A DNA stretch of 64,000 nucleotides from positions 23,299 to 87,298 of the forward strand of contig VGDX01000014.1 of the NCBI GenBank assembly GCA_016869535.1. Reading direction: 5' to 3'. Below, piece after piece: positions 36,586-46,516 of the stretch; positions within the stretch are counted from its first letter, which is position 1; each line of letters opens with the position of its first letter. This DNA comes from Alphaproteobacteria bacterium (GTDB lineage: Bacteria; Pseudomonadota; Alphaproteobacteria; Rhizobiales; Methyloligellaceae). The notes beneath the pieces were generated by a model that was given only the letters and a program-made list of their open reading frames with translations, was not told the origin of the DNA and ran no database searches. Position numbers and translations under genes: made by a program.

Positions 36586-37332
36586 GTGACAGGCGAACTC
36601 TACTGGCTGAGGCGACCTTATGCGCATCGGGGCTTGCACGATGCAGCAAAGGGGATCACCGAAAATAGCGCCTCGGCGGTTCGTGCCGCCATGGGCAAGG
36701 GCTACGCCATCGAGGTGGATCTGCGCGCGGACGCCGCTCACATGCCAGTGGTCTTTCACGACGCGACGCTCGAACGGCTGACCGGGGAAAAAGGACCGGT
36801 CGCCGCGCGCGACGCTGAAACCTTATCTGCCATTCCCTTACGCGGCAGCACCGACACTATTTTATCCTTCGCGGAATTGCTTAAAACCGTCGAAGGCCGT
36901 GTGCCGCTTCTGCTCGAAGTCAAGAGCAACTGGTCGCGCGACGGCAAATTCGAGGCGAATATTGCCGCCGCACTCAAATCCTATCCGGGTCCCGTGGCGG
37001 TGATGTCCTTCGACCCTTATTCGGTTGCAGCATTCCGAGAGACGGCGCCGACACTGCCCCGTGGCCTTGTGGCGTGTCGGTTCGAGGAAGCACGAGTCTG
37101 GCCGCATCTCACGCTTTGGCAGCGTTTTGCCATGCGGCATCTGCTCACCTCAGCCTTCACCTGGCCCCACTTCATCGCTTACGATATTGCCGCATTACCC
37201 GCGACGGCACCTCTCGCCGCGCGGTTCTTGTTCGGGCTGCCGTTGATCACCTGGACCGTGCGCACCAAGGAAGAGCGCGAGCGCGCACAGCGTTACGCCG
37301 ACGCCATGATCTTCGAAGGGATCGTGCCTTAA
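36586..37332 (+). CDS. Glycerophosphodiester phosphodiesterase
   Basis: GDPD enzymes release glycerol-3-phosphate and an alcohol from glycerophosphodiesters. YAHRGLHDAAKGITENS carries the catalytic His and metal ligands; AIEVDLRADAAHMPVVFHDATLERLTG the metal-binding ExD and second His; LLEVKSNW the Glu/Lys. A GTG start is used. No signal peptide, so cytosolic. It follows RidA and precedes the GNAT gene by 2 bases, suggesting one operon. Confidence 0.88.
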   Translation: MTGELYWLRRPYAHRGLHDAAKGITENSASAVRAAMGKGYAIEVDLRADAAHMPVVFHDATLERLTGEKGPVAARDAETLSAIPLRGSTDTILSFAELLKTVEGRVPLLLEVKSNWSRDGKFEANIAAALKSYPGPVAVMSFDPYSVAAFRETAPTLPRGLVACRFEEARVWPHLTLWQRFAMRHLLTSAFTWPHFIAYDIAALPATAPLAARFLFGLPLITWTVRTKEERERAQRYADAMIFEGIVP

Positions 37333-37334
37333 TC

Positions 37335-38534
37335 ATGGGCGACATCGAGAGACCGCCGAGCGAAGTACGCGATACGCGCGTAGTACGTGTCGTGCCGCGC
37401 ATCAGTGATGTCGCTGGTGCCGATTGGGACGCTTGCGCGAGCGGTAATACAGACTCAACACGTCATGGTAATCCTTTTATATTACACGCTTTTTTGCGAG
37501 CGTTAGAGGAGAGCGGATCGGCCTCACGCCACACCGGCTGGTTGCCGCAACACCTCCTCTTCGAGGACGGCGCGGGCGCGCTTCTTGCCTGCATGCCCTG
37601 TTATCTGAAGGCGCATTCACAGGGCGAATATGTCTTCGACCATGGTTGGGCCGAGGCTTACGAGCGCGCGGGCGGGCACTACTACCCGAAACTGCAAGTC
37701 TCTGTCCCTTTCACGCCTGTCACCGGACGCCGTCTGCTTATCCGCAGGGGTGTAGATCGAACCGAATGCGAGACCATCCTGCTGCAAGCCGGTGCCACGC
37801 TCGTGAATGAGCTCGGCGTCTCTTCACTGCATATGACCTTTCTCACCCGCGATGAATGGGAGCTTGCCGGTCAGATCGGCTTTCTCAAGCGAACCGACCA
37901 GCAATTCCATTGGCGGAACGAAGGTTATGGCAGATTTGAAGATTTCCTCGATGCGCTTACCTCGCGCAAGCGCAAGGCGATCCGCAAGGAGCGGCGCGAG
38001 GCGCTTGGCGACGGGATCGAGATCGAATGGGTGACGGGACGCGATCTCACCGAAGCGCATTGGGATGCCTTCTTTGCCTTCTATCAGGAGACAGGCTCGC
38101 GCAAATGGGGCTCGCCCTATCTCAACCGGCGCTGTTTTAGCCTGATCGGCGAGACCTTGGCAGACCGCGTCCTGCTGATCATGGCCATGCGCGCTGGGCG
38201 CTATGTTGCCGGCGCCCTAAATTTCATCGGCGGTGATACACTATACGGGCGCTACTGGGGTGGTATCGAGCACCATCCTCTCCTGCATTTCGAGGTCTGC
38301 TACTATCAGGCCATCGACTTTGCGATTGCCCACAAGCTCGCTTGCGTCGAGGCCGGCGCGCAAGGTGCGCATAAGCTTACCCGCGGCTATTTACCGGTCG
38401 AGACGTATAGTGCCCACTTTATCGCCGATCCGGGTCTGCGCCGGGCCGTCGCCGATTATCTCAGACGCGAGCGCCACGCGGTTGCACGGGAGGTCGCGCT
38501 GCTTGCCGAGGAATCGCCCTATAGGCGAGATTAA
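37335..38534 (+). CDS. GNAT-like N-acetyltransferase (DUF482/COG3146)
   Basis: The 399-residue protein contains PFILHAFLRALEESG, the HLLFEDGAGALLACMPCYLKAHSQGEYVFDHGWA stretch, YYPKLQ, then RKRKAIRKERREA and EHHPLLHFEVCYYQAIDFAI, typical of COG3146/DUF482 acyltransferases related to peptidoglycan bridge-type FemAB folds. Substrate is not known. ATG 37335 overlaps no gene and lies two bases after the GDPD stop. It ends next to the convergent dodecin gene. Confidence 0.82.
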   Translation: MGDIERPPSEVRDTRVVRVVPRISDVAGADWDACASGNTDSTRHGNPFILHAFLRALEESGSASRHTGWLPQHLLFEDGAGALLACMPCYLKAHSQGEYVFDHGWAEAYERAGGHYYPKLQVSVPFTPVTGRRLLIRRGVDRTECETILLQAGATLVNELGVSSLHMTFLTRDEWELAGQIGFLKRTDQQFHWRNEGYGRFEDFLDALTSRKRKAIRKERREALGDGIEIEWVTGRDLTEAHWDAFFAFYQETGSRKWGSPYLNRRCFSLIGETLADRVLLIMAMRAGRYVAGALNFIGGDTLYGRYWGGIEHHPLLHFEVCYYQAIDFAIAHKLACVEAGAQGAHKLTRGYLPVETYSAHFIADPGLRRAVADYLRRERHAVAREVALLAEESPYRRD

Positions 38535-38535
38535 G

Positions 38536-38736
38536 TCAATCGAGCATGAACGAGATCTTGCCGTTGACCCGGTATTTCTTGATTTTCCCGTTCTCGACCG
38601 TGGCCTCGAAATTGTCGATCCAAATCGATTTGACATTGCGCACGGTCTGATTGGCCTTGTTCACCGCGAATTGGGCTGCATCCTCCCAGCTCTTGTCTGA
38701 TTCTGCCAAAACTTCGATGACTTTCAGCATGGACAT
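38536..38736 (-). CDS. Dodecin-family flavin-binding protein
   Basis: Dodecins are small dodecameric flavin stores. The product begins MSMLKVIEVLAESDKSWEDA and has NVKSIWIDNFEATVENGKIKKYRVNGKISFML, with the Trp that stacks on flavin (SIWIDNFEA). ATG 38736 has GAGGAG about 8 bases ahead; the ATG 21 bases upstream has none, so the shorter 66-residue form is preferred. It is convergent with the GNAT gene. Confidence 0.88.
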   Translation of the reverse strand: MSMLKVIEVLAESDKSWEDAAQFAVNKANQTVRNVKSIWIDNFEATVENGKIKKYRVNGKISFMLD

Positions 38737-38852
38737 GGCACTCTCCTCGGCTGACATATCAGGGATCTAAGTCCTGCCCCTCAGCTAACGAGCGATGCTA
38801 CGCCCAGGCTTTGATGCTGATCAATGGGCGAAACTCGTCTATAGAGGCGCCC

Positions 38853-39278
38853 ATGGCCTACGACGAGAACAATGTCTTCGCCAAAATGCTGCGGGGCGAG
38901 ATCCCCTGCCACAAGCTTTACGAGGACGAGAATACACTCGCCTTCCTCGACATTATGCCGCGTTCTGAAGGCCACACGCTCGTCATCACCAAGGAGAAAT
39001 CGCGCGATCTGTTCGACATATCACCCGAGGCGCTTGCCAAGCTCATGACGGTGGTGCAGACGCTCGCGCCGAAGATCCAGAAGGCGGTGGGCGCTGACGG
39101 CGTGCTGATCCAGCAATTCAACGGTGCTGCCGCCGGCCAGACCGTGTTCCACCTGCATGTCCACATCATGCCGCGCAAAGAGGGCGAGCCGCTCAAGCCC
39201 CATGCCGGCAAGATGGAAGATCAGGCCAAGCTCGCCGCAACGGCCGATAAAATCAGGAAGACGCTTCCCTCCGCCTAA
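38853..39278 (+). CDS. HIT-family nucleotide hydrolase/transferase (HinT-like)
   Basis: The His-triad motif is HLHVHIMPR near the end of the fold, with FAKMLRGEIPCHKLYEDE at the start and AFLDIMPRSEGHTLVI, all typical of HinT-like purine nucleoside phosphoramidases. ATG 38853 (MAYDENN) gives 141 residues. It reads into an MBL-fold hydrolase gene 17 bases downstream. Confidence 0.92.
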   Translation: MAYDENNVFAKMLRGEIPCHKLYEDENTLAFLDIMPRSEGHTLVITKEKSRDLFDISPEALAKLMTVVQTLAPKIQKAVGADGVLIQQFNGAAAGQTVFHLHVHIMPRKEGEPLKPHAGKMEDQAKLAATADKIRKTLPSA

Positions 39279-39295
39279 CCAATCCTTTCCTTGGC

Positions 39296-40051
39296 ATGGA
39301 CCTCACGCTCCTCGGCACCGGTGCTCCCCTTCATCCCAATCGCGCCATGACCGGGATGATCCTCACAGCACCCGGCTGTGCGCCGCTGCTGGTCGACACT
39401 TGCGGCGGTTTCGAACTGGCGCATCAGTTGAGCCGCGTGGGCTTCGAGCGCGAGGCCTTCCGCGCCGTCATTGTCACGCATCGCCATCTCGACCATTCCG
39501 GCGGACTGCTTGACCTGTTCTTGGCGCGCATCCCGCTCGAGATTTACGCCCTGCCCGATACGCATGACGGTATCGTCGGCATGACCAACGCCAGTTTTCC
39601 GGAATGGGACCTGAATTCAGAAATCGTGAGACACGAGGTCGTTCACGGCGCTGCACGCGATATTGCCGGCTTCCAGGTCGAATTCTTCCAAGCCGAGCAC
39701 CGGGTGCCAACACTTGGCGTTCGCATCTCGCACGGAGGCAGCACCTTCGCCTTCAGCGCCGACACGCTTCCTTGTGAAACGATCGTCGCCGCGGCGCGAA
39801 ATGCCGATCTCTTCCTTTGCGATACGCTTTGCGCCGAGCTCGATGGCGACGGGGCCGTCAACCGCGCCCGCTCCACCATGCATGCGACGGCGAGAGAGGC
39901 TGCGGAGATGGCCACCGAAGCAGGCGCCCGTGCCCTCGCCTGTACGCATCTTGCCCGCTTTGCCGACCCGGCCAATATCCTCGCCGAGGCAACCGAGCAT
40001 TTCACCGGTGCCGTCTCGGTGGCTGAGGATGGCGCCTGTTACCGAATCTAG
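39296..40051 (+). CDS. MBL-fold metallo-hydrolase, RNase Z-like
   Basis: The product begins MDLTLLGTGAPLHPNRA (RNase Z-like first strand), followed by THRHLDHSGG, the main metal motif, and late GARALACTHLARF and Asp in FSADTLPCE. Length is 251. It is related to ElaC-like and other MBL hydrolases; tRNA maturation is possible but a small-molecule hydrolase seems as likely. It converges on clpA, 36 bases apart. Confidence 0.85.
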   Translation: MDLTLLGTGAPLHPNRAMTGMILTAPGCAPLLVDTCGGFELAHQLSRVGFEREAFRAVIVTHRHLDHSGGLLDLFLARIPLEIYALPDTHDGIVGMTNASFPEWDLNSEIVRHEVVHGAARDIAGFQVEFFQAEHRVPTLGVRISHGGSTFAFSADTLPCETIVAAARNADLFLCDTLCAELDGDGAVNRARSTMHATAREAAEMATEAGARALACTHLARFADPANILAEATEHFTGAVSVAEDGACYRI

Positions 40052-40087
40052 AAAGTTGAGATAATCCCCGTTCCGGCCCGCAAGCAG

Positions 40088-42559
<2,472 letters not shown>

Positions 42560-42566
42560 TAAATCC

Positions 42567-42896
42567 TCACTCTTTCTCCATCGTACACTGCAGCGGGTGC
42601 TCATGCTGCCGGGCGAAGCTCGTCACTTGCGCTACTTTAGTCTCTGCTACCTCGTAAGTGTAGACCCCACATATACCCACGCCCTTCTGGTGGACGTGAA
42701 GCATGATGCGGGTCGCCTCCTCCGGAGGCTTGTTGAAGAAGCGCTCGAGCACGTACACGACGAAGTCCATCGGCGTGTAGTCGTCGTTGAGCAGCAGCAC
42801 CTTGTAGAGGCTCGGCCGTTTGGTCTTCGGCCGCGTCTTGGTGATGATGTGGGTGCCGGTGTCGTCGCCCCGGCGAGGATCGCCGTTTCGCGCCAT
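42567..42896 (-). CDS. clpS: Clp protease adaptor ClpS
   Basis: ClpS delivers N-degron substrates to ClpA. The binding pocket segment is [25 protein letters not shown] with [23 protein letters not shown], all conserved. The N-terminal extension is polar ([11 protein letters not shown]). ATG at 42894-42896 is convincing. It precedes clpA by 7 bases, a common operon. Confidence 0.95.
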   Translation of the reverse strand: MARNGDPRRGDDTGTHIITKTRPKTKRPSLYKVLLLNDDYTPMDFVVYVLERFFNKPPEEATRIMLHVHQKGVGICGVYTYEVAETKVAQVTSFARQHEHPLQCTMEKE

Positions 42897-43004
42897 CGTC
42901 AGCCCCTATATGGTCTCTCTTCTCTCATCAACGAAGGTGCATTCTTTCACGCTTACGCCACCGTAAACCGGTGCGACTCTGCCACAAAACATAGCATAGA
43001 GAAA

Positions 43005-43036
43005 AAAAAGACCCGGGGCCAACCCCAGGTCTTTTT
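43005..43036 (-). terminator. Strong intrinsic terminator after the phasin gene
   Basis: AAAAAGACCCGGGG-CCAA-CCCCAGGTCTTTTT forms a long GC-rich stem with one mismatch and an A/T tract on both sides. On the minus strand the T-run follows the hairpin, so it ends phasin transcription before clpS. It is nearly bidirectional. Confidence 0.85.
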
Positions 43037-43067
43037 GACTTAGGAAGATGTGGAGTTTGTGGCGCCG

Positions 43068-43400
43068 TTATACAACCTTCTTGGTGAAGGCAGCCTCGAC
43101 CGGCTTGTAGGCGTCCTTGGCCAGTCCGACATACATTTCGCCGAGCTTGGACATCTCGGCCATGTAGGTGTCATAGGCCTTTTTGGCGTACTGGGATTGA
43201 ATTTCGATGGCCTGCTCGATCGACTTGGCGCCGATCAGCTGTTCGAAGGCGCGGGTACTATCCTCGAATGCCTTCTTGGAATAGTCGGTGACTTCGGCGG
43301 CAATCGCCTGGAAGCCCTTGTTCATCTCGCCGAACGAACGGACGGCCGCATCGAAGCCATCTTTACCTACTTTCTGAAACTCCTCGAAACCTTTGAGCAT
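43068..43400 (-). CDS. Phasin family protein
   Basis: Phasins coat polyhydroxyalkanoate granules. The product (110 residues) begins MLKGFEEFQKVGKDGFDAAVRSFGEMNKGFQAIAAEV and has FEDSTRAFEQLIGAKSIEQAIEIQSQYAKKAYDTYM, the classic phasin helical pattern, with VEAAFTKK at the end. The start at 43400 has GAGGG about 8 bases ahead; ATG 43412 is possible. The upstream region has a good promoter and two TGC-N3-GCA sites. Confidence 0.92.
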   Translation of the reverse strand: MLKGFEEFQKVGKDGFDAAVRSFGEMNKGFQAIAAEVTDYSKKAFEDSTRAFEQLIGAKSIEQAIEIQSQYAKKAYDTYMAEMSKLGEMYVGLAKDAYKPVEAAFTKKVV

Positions 43401-43452
43401 CTGAGCCCTCATCTGGAACCGGTTATGCGGAAATTGCTGCGAACGCGAACCG

Positions 43453-43481
43453 ATATATATGCAATGCACAAAAAACGTCAA
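43453..43481 (-). promoter_or_regulatory. Phasin promoter, -35 and -10 boxes
   Basis: On the minus strand TTGACG (complement of 43476-43481) is followed after 17 bases by ATATAT (complement of 43453-43458); TATATA at 16 and TATATC at 18 bases are equally possible. It lies about 53 bases before the phasin start and is flanked by palindromic sites. Confidence 0.6.
43460..43468. promoter_or_regulatory. TGC-N3-GCA palindrome, promoter-proximal (PhaR-type)
   Basis: TGCAATGCA lies in the spacer next to the -10 box of the phasin promoter. PhaR repressors of several alphaproteobacteria bind TGC-N3-GCA-like sites at phasin and phaR promoters. PhaR itself is not in this window. Confidence 0.5.
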
Positions 43482-43491
43482 TAAAAATTTT

Positions 43492-43500
43492 TGCGTTGCA
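43492..43500. promoter_or_regulatory. TGC-N3-GCA palindrome, upstream of -35 (PhaR-type)
   Basis: TGCGTTGCA lies 11 bases upstream of the -35 box on the minus strand. Its centre is 32 bases from the other site, about three helical turns, so both would face the same side of the DNA. Confidence 0.5.
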
Positions 43501-43674
43501 CAATAGCTCTTCACCAAACCCCTTAACGCTTTGGCAATAGGCGAAATTTAGCCTCGTCCTTTCCTGCGGCGTGGATGGCGCCCCAGCGTCCGCTAGGCCG
43601 AGGTTGGCGCAAAGGGGGGAATCGCCCCAAGGGAAGGCATCAAACGGGGGAAGGCCAAAGCCTTCGGGGATCAG

Positions 43675-44988
43675 GTGAGCAATCTCAAGCGTGAACCTTG
43701 GGCGCCCTTACGGCGATTGAGCTGCCTCGTATTCGCGCTGGTGGTTGGTCTGGCCGTTATCGTGTCGCCGTTGAGCCAGGCTTTCGCCAAAAGCAAGTCG
43801 TCGCGCCCGCCGGCAGTCGCCGCCTCCATCGTCGTCGACATGAAAACGGGACATATTCTCTATTCGCAGGATCCCGACAAGCCGCGCTCGCCCGCGTCAC
43901 TGACCAAGGTCATGACCCTCTATATTCTGTTCGGCTATCTGAAAGCCGGCAAGATGACTCTCGACACCGATCTTGCGGTTACGCCACATGCCGCGAGCCA
44001 AGCACCGACCAAGCTTGGCCTGAAGTCGGGCTCCACCATCCGAGCATCCGATGCGATCAAAGGCATGGTCACCAAGTCGGCCAACGATGCTGCCACCGTC
44101 ATCGCCGAGAATATCGCCGGCACAGAGCAAGATTTCGCGAGGCTGATGACTCAAACGGCGAAAACACTCGGCATGAAGAACACGGTGTTCCGCAACGCCT
44201 CCGGTCTGCCGAACACGGAGCAGACAACCACGGCGCGGGATATGGCGATCCTCGCCTCGCATGTGATCCGTGACTACCCGGAATATTACGCGCATTTCGA
44301 GACGCGCTATTTCACCTATAAGGGCCAGAGGCATCGCAACCACAACCGGCTCCTGTATGACTATCAGGGCACCGACGGCATCAAGACAGGCTACACGCGT
44401 GCAAGCGGCTTCAACCTCACCGCATCCGTCAAGCGCGGTGACAAGCATCTTGTCGCGGTGGTGCTTGGCGGCAGGACCGGCGCTGAACGCGACACCACAA
44501 CGCGCATTCTGCTCGACAAATACTGGTCAGAGGCCTCGACCGGAAGGGCCAGGCCTCTGGTCGCCACCGCACAGCCACCGCTGCCGGAACCGAAGAAGCC
44601 TGTATTCGCCATGGCCGCGGCGGCGCCGAAACTCGCCTCCGTTGCCTCGGCCGAGGAAGGCGATCGGGGCGATCCCACCGACAGTTCCTCGGCCCGTCCG
44701 TCCTTGCTCGGCACAGCTGGCCCCATGAATCCAAGCGTCGCCGGTGCCTATCACGTTCAAGTCGGCGCCTTCACCTCCCTGCCCGAGGCCGAAAACCGGC
44801 TCGGCAAGGTACAGCAGCGCGCTTCAAAACTGCTCGAAGGACACCTGCCCTTCACCGCTACATTTATCAAAGGCGACACGGAATGGTATCGGGCACGCTT
44901 CGCCGGGTTCACGCAGGATGGCGCCCGCTCGACCTGCGACGCCTTGAAGGAGATGTCCCTCGACTGCGTGGTGATGACCGCCGAGTAG
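43675..44988 (+). CDS. D-alanyl-D-alanine carboxypeptidase with SPOR domain
   Basis: PBP5-type enzyme trimming pentapeptides. Motifs: SLTK (Ser75, Lys78), SAN (Ser135) and KTG (Lys237). The signal peptide ends near SQAFA-KS. After a Pro/Ala-rich linker (about 290-350) a C-terminal SPOR domain (YHVQVGAFTSLPEAE) would target it to division sites. GTG 43675 starts it. The structure is that of the DacA/DacF group; gene name is not certain. It is divergent from the phasin gene. Confidence 0.92.
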   Translation: MSNLKREPWAPLRRLSCLVFALVVGLAVIVSPLSQAFAKSKSSRPPAVAASIVVDMKTGHILYSQDPDKPRSPASLTKVMTLYILFGYLKAGKMTLDTDLAVTPHAASQAPTKLGLKSGSTIRASDAIKGMVTKSANDAATVIAENIAGTEQDFARLMTQTAKTLGMKNTVFRNASGLPNTEQTTTARDMAILASHVIRDYPEYYAHFETRYFTYKGQRHRNHNRLLYDYQGTDGIKTGYTRASGFNLTASVKRGDKHLVAVVLGGRTGAERDTTTRILLDKYWSEASTGRARPLVATAQPPLPEPKKPVFAMAAAAPKLASVASAEEGDRGDPTDSSSARPSLLGTAGPMNPSVAGAYHVQVGAFTSLPEAENRLGKVQQRASKLLEGHLPFTATFIKGDTEWYRARFAGFTQDGARSTCDALKEMSLDCVVMTAE

Positions 44989-44997
44989 ATCCGGCGA

Positions 44998-45696
44998 TTA
45001 CTTACCACCGAGAAGGACTTCTTTGGCCTCGTTGATGCGTGCGGCGAGATAAGTCGAACCGCCCTGGTCGGGATGCATCTTCTTCATCAGCTTGCGATGC
45101 GCCTGCTTGATGTCGTCCTCGCTGGCGCCAGGGCCGACGCCGAGCACGGCATAGGCTTCTTCGGCACTCATGCCACCTCCTTTGGAGCGTGAGCGCCCGG
45201 CCTTGGCTCTTTCGTCCGTATCGCGGTCGCGCCAGCCGGGAAGGCGCCAATCAAGATAGGCCTCGATCAGAGCAGCTTCCTGGGCACCATCGGTACGGAA
45301 CTCGTGAAGCATCTCTATAAGATCGGGGTCGCCCAGCGAGGACAGGGTGCGGCCGGCAAATCGTCCTGCAAGACACTTGCCGTCCATGTCGCCGGTGTCA
45401 TGATCGAGCGACATTTCCAGCCGGTCGGTCCGGACTTGCGATTTTTGCCCGGACGTTCCCGAGGAGCCGAACGGATTGCTTCTGACCCGTCCGAGCAGCG
45501 AGAGGCCGAACACGGCGAGAGGAATGGCGATGGGAAGCGCGCCACGCAAAATGAGAAAACCCGCGGCTGCAAGTGCCGCCACACCCCCGGCCTTCCGCGC
45601 GATAGCCGCCAGCTTGCTCGGGTCAGCCTGGGCAAACGCTCGCAAGCCTAAAATGAAAAGGATGAGCAGCGCACAACCGGCGAGAAAATAGACCAT
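44998..45696 (-). CDS. Membrane-anchored DnaJ-domain protein
   Basis: Two N-terminal hydrophobic helices (about 2-20 and 38-65) anchor the protein. The C-terminal J domain (about 175-232) has EEAYAVLGVGPGASEDDIKQAHRKLMKKMHPDQGGS; the HPD motif is intact, so it can stimulate DnaK ATPase. The layout resembles Tim14/DjlC-type proteins of alphaproteobacteria. It converges on the carboxypeptidase gene with a 9-base gap and is downstream of the VWA gene. Confidence 0.88.
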   Translation of the reverse strand: MVYFLAGCALLILFILGLRAFAQADPSKLAAIARKAGGVAALAAAGFLILRGALPIAIPLAVFGLSLLGRVRSNPFGSSGTSGQKSQVRTDRLEMSLDHDTGDMDGKCLAGRFAGRTLSSLGDPDLIEMLHEFRTDGAQEAALIEAYLDWRLPGWRDRDTDERAKAGRSRSKGGGMSAEEAYAVLGVGPGASEDDIKQAHRKLMKKMHPDQGGSTYLAARINEAKEVLLGGK

Positions 45697-45707
45697 AATC
45701 GCAGCCG

Positions 45708-46439
45708 CTAGCCGAGCTGTTCGAGCAGGCGCTGCGCCGCTCCGCTTTTCGTCTCGGCGGTGAAATCCTTAAGCGCCTTGTGACCGCCGGTAGCGTAGAC
45801 CGCAACGGCGGCGAGCAGGTCGCGGAGTTGCTGCGCAGAACCGGCGTCGAACCGGCAATAGGCCCCACGCGACAGCCGCGCGATCGCCTTGAAGGTGCGC
45901 TCAGCGCGTGTCTCGTGTCCTTCCTGAAAAACGAATACGGGCACACCGACAAGTCCCAACTCACCGGCAAGCCGGCTCAGATGATCGACATCCTCTTCCA
46001 TGCAATCACCGACATAGACAAGTGCGTTGACCTTGCCGCGCTCGTTCTCGCGGCGCGCATGCGCCAGCACCTTGCGGATCTGTGTGTAGCCGCCCTCACA
46101 GGAAACACGCCGCATGAGACGTGCCAGCGCGTCGGGATCGCCGATCCATTTCGACGCTTGGCACTCATCATAGCCACGAAAATAGACGAGCTGCACATCG
46201 AGCCCACCCACCTGCTTGACCGCGTGGAACATGTCGGCCTGGAGCGCGAGGGCCATGTCCCAGGAGGGTTGCCGGCTCATGGTCGCGTCCATGGCGAAAA
46301 TGAGTCGCCCCCGGCCAGTCGTGGCAGGCGTCATGGATCGCACGCGCTCAATAAAAGCATCGACCTCGGAGCGCGAGGATTGCGGCTGAGTCACCTTGCC
46401 GCTGGTCTCGCTCTTCACCGGGGTTTTGGGTTCGGCCAT
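45708..46439 (-). CDS. VWA-domain protein
   Basis: A von Willebrand A domain is suggested by RGRLIFAMDATMSRQPSWDMA; the usual DxSxS reads D-A-T-M-S, which keeps part of the metal site. Later motifs are LVYFRGYDECQASKW and NALVYVGDCMEEDVD. It is 243 residues with no signal peptide. Homologues are commonly next to J-domain genes in Rhizobiales. It lies 11 bases upstream of the DnaJ-domain gene, so the two form one unit. Function unknown. Confidence 0.78.
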   Translation of the reverse strand: MAEPKTPVKSETSGKVTQPQSSRSEVDAFIERVRSMTPATTGRGRLIFAMDATMSRQPSWDMALALQADMFHAVKQVGGLDVQLVYFRGYDECQASKWIGDPDALARLMRRVSCEGGYTQIRKVLAHARRENERGKVNALVYVGDCMEEDVDHLSRLAGELGLVGVPVFVFQEGHETRAERTFKAIARLSRGAYCRFDAGSAQQLRDLLAAVAVYATGGHKALKDFTAETKSGAAQRLLEQLG

Positions 46440-46516
46440 TCAGTTAGCGCTCCAGATCGTCTCATCCGAACTATACATGGACCCTTGCGCCCTCAGGTCA
46501 ATGCTTTAGCGTGAAT

